Assembly (NCBI GenBank): GCA_030323885.1
Contig: CM059190.1
Location: forward strand, 104,697,856-104,761,855
Length of the DNA: 64,000 nt
Reading direction: 5' to 3'
Origin: Branchipolynoe longqiensis
Lineage: Eukaryota > Annelida > Polychaeta > Phyllodocida > Polynoidae
Made by a program: the position numbers and the translations under genes. Below the pieces are notes generated by a model that worked only from the letters and a program-made list of their open reading frames with translations, was not told where the DNA came from and did not search any database. This document shows, piece by piece, positions 34,995-45,800 of this stretch (its first letter is position 1; every line of letters begins with the position of its first letter).

Positions 34995-35600
34995 TCTGGG
35001 TGAACGTGACTATATGCTTAGATATTATAGCCTCAAACCTATAAATTGTATAGCCTCAAACCTATAGATATTATAGTTTCAAACCTATATATACATTATA
35101 GTCTCAAACATAGATATTATAGCTTCCAACCTATATATATTACAGCCTCAAACCTATGGACCTTATAGCCTCACATCTATAGATCTTATAGCCTCAAACA
35201 CATAGATCTTATAGTCTCAAACTATAGATCTTATAGCCACCTCGAACCTACAGATCTTATGGACTCAAACGTGTAGAACGCATAGCCTTAAAACTATAGA
35301 TCTTATAGCCTCAAACCTATAGATTTTATAGCCTCAAACCGCTATATATGATAGCCTCAAAGCTATAGATCTTATAGCCTCGAACCTATAGATCTTATAG
35401 CCTCAAACCTATAGATCGTATAGCCTCAAAACTATAGATCGTATAGTCTCAAATCTATAGATCGCATAGCCTCAAAACTATAGATCGCATAGCCTCAAAA
35501 CTATAGATGGCATAGACTCAAACCGGTAGATCTGATAGCCTAAACACTATAGATCTTATAGCATCAAACCTCTAGAAATTATAGCCTCAAACTGATAGTC
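34995..35600 (+). repeat. 23-bp minisatellite
   Basis: Unit CTATAGATCTTATAGCCTCAAAC, about 25 degenerate copies with length variants at the left. Confidence 0.9.
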
Positions 35601-36388
35601 AAATCTGGCATAAGGATATATACTTGCTCATTAGCAATACAGTTCTCTTGGTGTGAGGAATAGTAAGCATTTTACCTGTGGAATGTCCTATATTATTTAT
35701 TTATTCATTTGGAAGAGAAAACATTGAGTTACCATGAGTACAAATGGGGGGAAAATACACCTTAAAAGCGAGCTTGCTACTAAATGAACTAGAATAATTC
35801 ACATTGTGCTAATAATGCCATCGTGTCGTCGAAGAGATAGAGAAGGAAGGTGAAGGGAACTCAGAAATAATTATATCAAATTATTGGCTCCAGTAAGGAA
35901 ATAATCGGGAAAGTGGGGCCAGTTGTCGCCCAGTCCAGTGCAATAAATAGTTAAGGAGGCTGCTATGAAATAAGTTAAGCATGTGATTGAATGTTGGTCG
36001 CTATATACATATCAGTTTTCAACGATACACGATGGACTAGAATTACAAGGGTGACGTCACAACTTGGGTATCTATCTTTCTGTACACGCAGGGAATATCT
36101 ATCTACATAGGTGGTTACTGTCTCTGGTGCAGCTTCTTATGGGGAGCTGGGTGCCTTCTTTGATCAGCAATAGTCTGTTCTCAGAGGATGACAAGTGCAC
36201 GATCCATCCTTTTTGATTTGTCTCAAGTCCTTTGGCAACTTTGGTACCGCATTATGTTGTCCTATATTGAACAGATAGGCATGCATGTGTATTATGTGGT
36301 ATTATATATATGGATGTATATATTATATATATATATGTATATATGTATATATACATATGTATATATATGTATGTATATATATATATAT

Positions 36389-36642
36389 GAAGAGTTCAGA
36401 TGCAAAACCCGACAAATACATTTGTAAAATAGAATGCGTTGTTGTGCTTTACAAATTACAGTCTATCAATTTTATATCGAGTAGTGCATTATAATTTATA
36501 TAGGCAATGTGTTGGTTTTGATTGGGGGAAAACCCGATGAATTTGATTCTCGGAATGATAGCGGCTTCAGCTCAAGCCTGGTTGTCTTGGTTTCATTTCA
36601 GTCCGAATGGCGTTTGTTATATTTTGCATGTGAACTCTTCAT
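36389..36642. mobile_element. MITE copy with GAAGAGTTCAG ends, between TA repeats
   Basis: Left GAAGAGTTCAGATGCAAAAC and right reverse complement GAAGAGTTCACATGCAAAAT; both sides run into ATATATGTATAT repeats. Confidence 0.65.
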
Positions 36643-36699
36643 ATGTATATATGTTTATATACATTTATATGCATACATATATATGTATATAAACATATG

Positions 36700-37390
36700 T
36701 ATATAACAACTATGTACATGTGTGTGGGTTGAATGAAGTACTGGCTACAATACACTGCTAGACATATATAGTGTAATACCATCGGATCAAGCCACCTCCC
36801 TTTTGATTGCTTCTAGAAATTATTTGAAGGAGATAGAGATAACAAAAAGAAACAAAGCTATACATAATATAAGACTAAACAAAGGAAGAAGAAAAAAAGG
36901 AAAACAAGGATTTCTTCAAATAAAACGAAATTAAACAAATAGAATATCACAGATTTGCCATTGTTGTGTGTGTCGGAAAGTTACCTGGTAACCAAGGTGA
37001 TGGTACCAAGGGTGGGCGTTCGGTACATACACAATTTTACAACGTGACGCGGGCTGTCAAAAGCGGCGCGCTGTCAGAATTGACAGCATACTCTCACAAG
37101 CGGCGCACTGTCACAATTTACAGCAGCTAGGCGTCACATGTCCTGCTGGTCGGCGTTGTCGCTGTGACATCATAACTGCAATGCAATGCTGTCTGCGCAT
37201 GGCTAAAAGAATGAACTATATATATGTGTATGTATATATATATATATATACGTTTCCTGTTGTCCAGCAGCTAGGACAAAGGTCTTTTCAATCAATCCTG
37301 TCACTGTCACAAGTGTCAATGTCTGTCACACTGCTGACGACACGTTGAATGCATCTATTGTGGTGTCTCTATGTGTATATTTGGCACCAG
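36700..37390. other. No gene recognised
   Basis: Repeated GCTGTCA / TGACAGC motifs around 37045-37140 and a TA run near 37220. Nothing coding. Confidence 0.45.
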
Positions 37391-37394
37391 AGAA

Positions 37395-37590
37395 CTAACT
37401 ATCAGGCAGGTAAATTCCTCCGTATGAGGAGTTGGCGGGGAATGAGGGGGTTCGGGGTGGTATGAGGGTTCGGGTGCCATTCTTCTTCTTCTCTTCTTTG
37501 CCCATTGAGGCGTCAGCCCCCACCCACACAAACACCTCCTCAGCCGTGTTGTAGATGAACGTGTCGCCTACCGCCCAACTTTGGGCATAG
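37395..37590 (-). pseudogene. Possible gelsolin-domain fragment
   Basis: The minus frame reads AVGDTFIYNTAEEVFVWVGADASMGKEEKK, close to the core of a gelsolin/villin repeat (hydrophobic strand, then FVWxGxxAS and a Lys-rich helix). It could be one exon of an actin-binding protein gene or a captured gene fragment. An AG precedes it (GCGGTAG|GCGAC) but no good donor follows before the stop. A LINE fragment abuts it upstream. Confidence 0.35.
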
Positions 37591-37910
37591 GCCATGAACA
37601 AGGGCTCTCCAGTTTTCCCGGTCCTGGGCCTTGAGTTTCTTGTTCATGATTCTGTAACATTGTTCTTTTTTTCGGGGTGGGGTTGTTGGCCCCACGCCCA
37701 AACCCCAACCTGGAGGACCAGTTGCTGCTCTTAGTCTGTCCTCTAACATGAGTCCTGCCCAGCTTGGTTAAACCTGCCAGGGGGCTAGCCCCCGCCGGTA
37801 TAACTCTCATGGTCATGGAGGCACACAAGCCTCCCCACCCCGACAAGGTAGCAACACATCGGGTGCCATTCCAGAACACAAACCGTCCAGTTTTACAATG
37901 AGACAGACAC
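37590..37910 (-). pseudogene. LINE-derived fragment
   Basis: The minus strand carries GTCCTCCAGGTTGGGGTTTG and GTGGGGCCAACAACCCCAC, strings I associate with invertebrate non-LTR elements, and then NKKLKAQDRENWRALVHGLCP, which resembles a LINE ORF2 tail. Frames are short and broken. Confidence 0.4.
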
Positions 37911-38708
37911 AATATTTGGTTTTCATTTGTTTAGTTTTTAAAAATAATTTTACCCTGTAGGAACACTGCAGGAAGTTTGTGTCACGCGTCAGATTCCTCC
38001 ACTCTCACTTTAACACTTTAAGACGCGCCTTATTCCGCCACGTCTACACTCTCCCCACACAGTGCCCACCTAGAACAGACGGGGCAGGCAGGCGGGGAGG
38101 ATGCTTCGGTCAACTGTCGCCATGTGTAGTGTGACCTTAGATGTTGCCCGGACATAAAACTCCAACAACCAACCAACCAATCAGTCAACCCTGTGTAGTG
38201 ATGCGTAATGCCTTCCTTGTGGCGCCCCCTGGTAGATAAATAGGTGGGAGGGGGCTATGGGGGGGGGGAGGCGAGGAATTCAGAGATGGATAATCCCTGT
38301 GGACAAAATGAGCTCTTGCTCCCTATTAAGTATAGGTCTCCAAAATGCCTGCAATTGGGGCTAGGAGCATGACGTTGTGGCTTCTCGTTGTGGCTTCCAG
38401 GTGTGAGGGGTGGGGGGGGGGGGGCGGTGGGCTGTCCGCTCCAATCACAATGGTCCCGTGACTATCGTCCAGCACGTGACTAATACACTCACACACACAC
38501 ACCAACACACACCTGTCAGGATAAGCTCTAAGTGTCTAAGTGGTTGAAACTTGGTGGATCCATCAAATTCCACTCCAACTTACTTACTTACTTCTCTGTT
38601 CTAACCGCACATTGTCGCGGTCCCCCCCCCCCCCTCTACCCGCCCCGCCCCCACATCACCCACCCTGCACATAGCTCCGACCCCCAACACACACGCACAC
38701 ACACACAC

Positions 38709-39030
38709 CGGACGCGGTGGCCGAATCGGCAAAGCCTCCCGTGCGGAAGGTGGGAAGTTCAAGTACCGGTCGAGTCAAAGCAATGCCAAACAAAATTGAC
38801 GCTTTCTAGCCAGGCGCTCAGCATTATTAGGATAGGGCAAGGACTTAGGTTAGCTCAGTATCAGGAGAACCAACACCATATCAGGCTGATATGGTGTTGG
38901 CGGCCTGATCTCCCAGGGTAGCCACACTATAAAGTTGACATGAGTGTGCACTGTCAACATGTCGGTACCCATCCTGCTTTGACCTGGGATGTTGCCAGGA
39001 CGTAAAACTCCAACAACCAACCAACCACAC
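38709..39030 (+). mobile_element. SINE-1 copy, full length with small internal duplication
   Basis: Head GGACGCGGTGGCCGAATCGG, body, then a palindromic ACCATATCAGGCTGATATGG, and the tail ACGTAAAACTCCAACAACC. It lies just 3' of the metalloproteinase stop. Confidence 0.8.
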
Positions 39031-39265
39031 AGACACCTCTCCCCCCCCACTTCCCTCCTCCCCCCCCCCCTCACACGGGCGCCATCACCGTGACGTCACA
39101 CGGGGACCACACACCCACCCACACACCCTCCCTTCATCCATCCCTCCCACACACCCCTGCTCCCCTCCCACACACACCATCACCATGACGTCACCCCGGA
39201 CCCGGGGAACGATGCCGCAGTGCTAGTTAGTGATGGTCGTAGTACTGCCAGGGGGACTGTTGATG

Positions 39266-39817
39266 TCAGAGCGGCGGGTTCGTCGGGGGTGGTGGCGGCG
39301 GCGGCGTCGTCGTCGTGCTCACCGTCCCTCCGTGCCCAGTCGGACGAGCCCCGGACCCCGGGCCCGGCGGCGGGGTGCCGGGGGGCGAGCCGGGGGGCGG
39401 CGGCTGCTTGGGCGGCGTCTGCGGTTGCGGGGGGGACTGCGACGAGGCCGGGGGCTGCTCCTCCGACTCTTGCTCCTCGACAGCCGGCGGTTTAGGCTGG
39501 GGCTGAGGCTGGGGATGAAGCTGAGGCTGTGGCGGCTTCTCAATGCCCTTGAGAGTGTGGTAGCCGACGTCGCAGATGTCGAACCAGATCTGGTACCATT
39601 CCTTGACGGAGTGCAGACTTCGAGTGCCCATGCCGCCCTTGTTAATCCAGACGTCCTCCCCCCGGAAGAAGTACTCCTTGGTGTCCTTGTAGGAGAAGTA
39701 GGCGGCGTCCAGGTCTCCCGTCAGCGGTCTGCCCTCCGTCGTCGGATACAAGTCGACGAACTTCACCTTCTGCTCACAGCAGCGATTCGCCCCAGCGGCT
39801 GCATCGTAGATGTACAC
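39266..39817 (-). CDS. MMP21: MMP21 exon 7 (last): hemopexin blade 4 and proline-rich tail
   Basis: Acceptor TTCTCTAG|GTG at 39818/39817; the TGA stop is at 39266-39268. It encodes VYIYDAAAG, then blade 4 ([19 protein letters not shown]) and the closing WFDICDV, where the cysteine pairs with Cys464. The reading frame then continues for about 90 residues rich in Pro, Gln, Ser and Thr. I see no transmembrane segment or GPI-type ending. Vertebrate MMP21 as I recall it stops shortly after the DVCDV-like motif, so the tail is either lineage-specific or intronic sequence read through if a further splice was missed. Confidence 0.85.
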   Translation of the reverse strand: MYIYDAAAGANRCCEQKVKFVDLYPTTEGRPLTGDLDAAYFSYKDTKEYFFRGEDVWINKGGMGTRSLHSVKEWYQIWFDICDVGYHTLKGIEKPPQPQLHPQPQPQPKPPAVEEQESEEQPPASSQSPPQPQTPPKQPPPPGSPPGTPPPGPGSGARPTGHGGTVSTTTTPPPPPPPTNPPL

Positions 39818-42800
39818 CTAGAGAATGGCAAGGACAGGGTCGCTAAAGTTATCACTTTTTTTTCACTTTTTTTGTTGTTGTGATGATTGTATCCAACCCT
39901 CGACTAGAGGACGGAACTATTGATTGATTGATTGATTGTATTTAAAGAGTTCAGGGCCAAAGCGACTTAAATCTCGATCCAAATATGGAGATAAACATTA
40001 GAATCAAACCTACAAAAAGTACTTTCTTTTTATGTTTCTACTTTGTTGTTCATTGCTCCAAAACCATATCATCAGTGTTGCCTTCTATGTGGCAGCAAAT
40101 GCTTAATAAGTGCACAAGTATCTAAGTTAGAGTTTGGTTGCTGGAGTTTTACGTCCTGGCAACATCTAAGGTCATATCAGGATGGCTCTAAGGTAAATAC
40201 GTAGGATAAAATCCGGGTAATTATTTTGGCACTGACAACTTAATGCTCCATCGGACTATGCAACTTAAATAAATAAATAGAATATTAATAGATAAATAAA
40301 TAGAAAATACAATGATAATTCAAGCAAAGTCTATAGGAAGGATACATGCAGTAGAGAACTAGCTACACAGAAACTGAAAGTGATAAAAATACAAGGGGAG
40401 TCACAAGACTATTACCCGCCCTGATATGCCCTTAGATGTTGCCAGGATGTACAATTCCAACAACCAACCAACCAGCCAAGACTATTACTATCCAGCGGCG
40501 AAAACAATTCATTAGACTTTACAGTTATGGGCAGCATAGTAGAGCCCAGGCACAAAACCACGTAAACGCAAATCCAAAAATGTAGTTTAAATCAAAGATC
40601 TTTCCCTTATAATAATTGTAATTCTCACTGATTCCAGTTTTCATATGATGTTATGGTTATGGAGAAATGAACAAAATTGCACTTCCTGGCAACATCTAAG
40701 GTCATATCAGAACGGGTAATAGTCTTGTGACCTCCCTTGTTATTTATCACTTTCAGTTGCTGTGTAGCGAGTTCTCTACTGCATGCATTGTCGCTATAGA
40801 CTTTGCTTGAATTATCAGTGTATTTTCTATTTATTTATCTATTAATATTCTATTTATTTATTTATTTATTTATTTAGTTATTTAGGTTGTATAGTCCGAT
40901 GGAGCATTAAATTGTCAGCGCCAAAATAATTATCCAGATTTGATCCTACATATTTACCTTAGAGCCATCCTGATATGACTGTCGTGGGGGTGATGAAAAT
41001 GGGAAATACTGCGCCTAGAGCGGGACTCGAACCCACATCTCTTTGCATTCCGGGCCAGTGTGCTAACCATTACACCACCTAGGCTCCCTGATATCAAGAC
41101 ACTCCCCACGCCTACCTGTCTATGTGGTTACTTGCCTGAGAGGTCAGTGCAGACCACTACACTCGTCCCCCTGGAATTGTAAGTCTTGTAATGCTTACAA
41201 TTACATACAAACAGGCAATGCACTAACACATACATACACATGGTAGGTTCAACAACCATACAGCGCAAAGCTTGTACAGGATCCTGGTCACGGCACCAGT
41301 GTCGTGGGGGTGATGAAAATGGGAAATATTGCGCCTAGAGCGGGACTCGAACCCACATCTCTTTGCATTCCGGGCCAGTGTGCTAACCATTACACCACCT
41401 AGGCTCCCTGATATCAAGACACTCCCCACGCCTACCTGTCTATGTGGTTACTTGCCTGAGAGGTCAGTGCAGACCACTACACTCGTCCCCCTGGAATTGT
41501 AAGTCTTGTAATGCTTACAATTACATACATACAGGCAATGCACTAACACATACATACACAGGGTAGGGTCAACAACCATACAGCGCAAAGCTTGTACAGG
41601 ATCCTGATCACGGCAACCAGTGTCGTGGGGGTGATGAAAATGGGAAATACTGCGCCTAGAGCGGGACTCGAACCCACATCTCTTTGCATTCCGGGCCAGT
41701 GTACTAACCATTACACCACCTAGGCTCCCTGATATCAACACACTCCCCACGCCTACCTGTCTATGTGGTTACTTGCCTGAGAGGTCAGTGCAGACCACTA
41801 CACTCGTCCCCCTGGAATTGTAAGTCTTGTAATGCTTACAATTACATACAAACAGGCAATGCACTAACACATACATACACATGGTAGGTTCAACAACCAT
41901 ACAGCGCAAAGCTTGTACAGGATCCTGGTCACGGCACCAGTGTCGTGGGGGTGATGAAAATGGGAAATATTGCGCCTAGAGCGGGACTCGAACCCACATC
42001 TCTTTGCATTCCGGGCCAGTGTGCTAACCATTACACCACCTAGGCTCCCTGATATCAAGACACTCCCCACGCCTACCTGTCTATGTGGTTACTTGCCTGA
42101 GAGGTCAGTGCAGACCACTACACTCGTCCCCCTGGAATTGTAAGTCTTGTAATGCTTACAATTACATACATACAGGCAATGCACTAACACATACATACAC
42201 AGGGTAGGGTCAACAACCATACAGCGCAAAGCTTGTACAGGATCCTGATCACGGCAACCAGTGTCGTGGGGGTGATGAAAATGGGAAATACTGCGCCTAG
42301 AGCGGGACTCGAACCCACATCTCTTTGCATTCCGGGCCAGTGTGCTAACCATTACACCACCTAGGCTCCCTGATATCAACACACTCCCCACGCCTACCTG
42401 TCTATGTGGTTACTTGCCTGAGAGGTCAGTGCAGACCACTACATGACCTTAGATGTTGCCAGGATGTAAAACTCCAGCAACCAAACTCTAACTTAGATAC
42501 TTGTGCACTTATTAAGCATTTGCTGCCACATTGAAGGGAACACTGAGGCGACTTAATAGAACCTCTTATTACAGAAATCTACGGTGTGAGAGTTTTGGCA
42601 TTAAAGTTGCATAGTTCGATGTTTTTTGGGGGGTTTCTGGCATTTTCCTGAGATAAAAATATAAAATTGATTGTTATAATCTACCTTACTTTAACTTGAA
42701 GAAACCTTTAATTTAAATGGTTAGGTTTTGGGATATTTGAAGTTCAAACCTATGCTGTACACAATACAGCATAAGCTGCTCCCCCCGTTTTCAATGTTCA

Positions 42801-45800
42801 AAATGGGGTATGCTGCACACAATGCAGCACATTCCACTTCCCCATCACCATGTACAAACTAAATGTGATCGCTTCAACAGCTTGAAGACCAGTGCCTCGG
42901 CGCTGACAAAATATGTGCTCAGATGAATAAAATATTTCCACCAAAAAAACATTAAATTAGTTTTTATTAAATTTCCTCAGTATGGCCTTTTATTTGGCAA
43001 CAAATGCTTTAAGCTGCATAGTTCGATGAAAGCATCACATTTTCAAAACCAAAACAATTACCTAGATTTGAATCTACATTTATCTAACTTAGATACTTAT
43101 GCACTTATTAAGCATTTGTTGCCACGTAGAAGGGAATACTGAGACAATTTAATAAAACTTGTTACTGTAGAAATCTCTGGTCTCAGAGTTGTGGCGTTCT
43201 TGCCAAAACTAATTTTACATCTTTCCACTTTAAATATCTCAAAAGTTAGCGATTTAAAATAAATGTTGCTTGTGAATCATGGAACCTCACAGCAGAGCTC
43301 CAAAGAATGCAAATCATGGCAATGAGGTGCTATCACAAGATACAACACATATCATACAAAGACTATGTCACCAATGAGGAAGTCCATGTTAAGAACCATC
43401 AGGCAATTGGACCACACAAAGATCTCCCGATGATCACACAGAGATGCAAACTATAAGGCACGGTAGAGTCATATTTCCGATTCATCAGGTCTGACCAAAA
43501 ACCATCATGTAAGACACAGTGAAAGGGGGAAGAAAACAAGGCGGATGAAGAAAGAGACAGGAATACAACATCAGGGAATGGAAAGGCCTGGAGTTTGGCA
43601 AGTCCCAGAGTGTGGTGGAGAATGGGAGAAAATGGATACAACTGGTTGTAAGGTCATCTGTGGTGCCCTGATGACCCTTGTGGTTAAGGGATTGATGATG
43701 ATGATGATGATGATGCAGCGATTTCTGAAACCTACCCATGGCCCTTTGAAGAACTTGAGCTGCCTGGTCTGGATGTTGAAAGAAACGCTATCCAGGTTGT
43801 TCGGAATAGATTCGCTTGACGAGTTCTTTGGGCCGAAGTATTCGCTGATGAGTGAACCATGCTCCACGCTGTCCAAACTGCTGTCGTAGATGTAGAACTT
43901 GTCACCTGCAAACAGCAAACACCGAAGTGGCTCTTTAAACACACCCAACTTACAATGTCGATTATTAATTTGGGGTTATCAATTCATTGATTAAAGCCGC
44001 ATAGTCCGATGAAAATATCAAATTTTCAAGACCAAAACAATCATCTAGATTTGATTCTACATAATTTATATAACTTAGGGACTGGTGCACTTATTAAGTA
44101 TAATGCTAAATACTATGTAAATACTCACATTGATCTGACTAATATTGATCTGGTTATATGACACTACTGTACCATATTGTTATGGAACTTTTGCGTTTCA
44201 GAATTTCATTGTGTTACATGGTGCAAATTGTCTATTCAACAGGTATTGTACACCTTATTCTATATACCTTTTGTGTAAATAACCCTGAATTGAAAAATGG
44301 CTGGAAGACCATTGCTTCGGCACTGACAAAAGACTTATTCAGCAGAATAAACATATTTACCACCAAAAAAAAAAAAAAAAAATCTGTCGCCACATAAAGT
44401 GGAATCTTGAGGCAGTTTAATAGAATCGCAGCAGCCTATGATGTCAGAGTTGTGGCATGCTTGTCAGGGGGGGGGGGTCGGGGAGAGTGGGGTTTTGGAA
44501 AGGTGAGAGTTGTGTGGGTTGCCGAGGAGAGGAAATGAGTGGTGGGTGGAGGGTGGGCATAGGGCGAGGGTTGTGGGGGAGGGTGGTGTAGGAATGGTAA
44601 GGCATGGTTGGGGAAAGTGGGACAGTGGAGATCGGGATGAGAGTTGAGGAGGAAATGTGTTGGGGGGGAGGGGGGGAGTGCAGGTGGAGTAAGGGTTGTG
44701 AGGGAGGTGAGGGTAATGATAAGGCAGGGTTATGAATAGTGCTAATGCTAAAGCTAATTCTAATGCTAAAGCTAATGCTAAAACTAATGTAATACTAATG
44801 ATAATGATAATGCTATGCTTAATGATAATGCTAAAGCTAATGCTAATGTTAATGATGATGCTAATGCCAATGCTAATGTTAATGCTAACACAAATGCTAA
44901 TGGTAATGCTAATACTAATGTTAATGCTAATGATAATACTAACACTAGTGTTGGTAGACCATGGGATCGTGGGTTCAAACCTTGGTCGAGTTCGAACCCT
45001 GAATGACTTAAAAATTGATACTTGTTGCTCCCTAGCCAGGCGCTCGGCATTATTAGGATAGGGCAAGGACTGGTTGGCTCAGTGTCAGGATAATGTGACT
45101 GAGTGGGATATCAGGTCATGGTGCTGGCGGCCTGGTATCCCAGTGGGGTAGCACTATAAAGTGGCCATGAGTGCGCACTGTCACAGGTCGATACCCATCC
45201 TGATATGGCCTTAGATGTTGCCAGGACGTAAAACAACAACAAATAAACAAATACTAACACTGATCATAATGCTAATGCTAATGTTAATGCTAACTCTAAT
45301 GCTAATGAAAATGCTAATGTTAATGCAAACACTAATGCTAATGATAGTGCTAATGTTAACACAAATGGTAATGCTGATGCTAATCATAATGCTAATGAGA
45401 ATTATAGTGATAATGTTAATGATAATGCTAACTATAATGATAACAATAATGCTAATGTTAATGCTAATGTTAATGTTAATGCTAACACTAATGATAATGC
45501 TAGCCCTAATGCTAACCCTAATGTTAATACTAATGCTAATTATAATTATAATGCTAACACTAATGATATGCTAACATTAATGCTAATGCTAATGTTAATG
45601 CTGATGTTAATGATAATGATAATGTTAATGATAATGATAATTATAATGCTAGCACTAATGCTAGTCCTAATGATATTGTTAATGCTATTTGTAATGCTAA
45701 TGCTGATGCTAATACTAATGTTAATGCTAATGCTAATTATAATGCTAACACTAATGAATATGCTAACATTAATGCTAATATTAATGCTAATGTTAATGCT

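Noticed and set aside
39230..39883. Plus-strand Arg/Gly-rich ORF of 217 codons
   Set aside because: Antisense of MMP21 exon 7; composition is that of a reversed Pro-rich, GC-rich segment.
40990..42360. Functional tRNA genes in the 320-bp units
   Set aside because: The acceptor, D and T arms fold but the anticodon stem has two mismatches, and the GGA anticodon would need a long variable arm; kept as SINE heads.
41223..42391. Identical ORFs beginning [16 protein letters not shown]
   Set aside because: They are readings of tandem SINE units, not a gene family.
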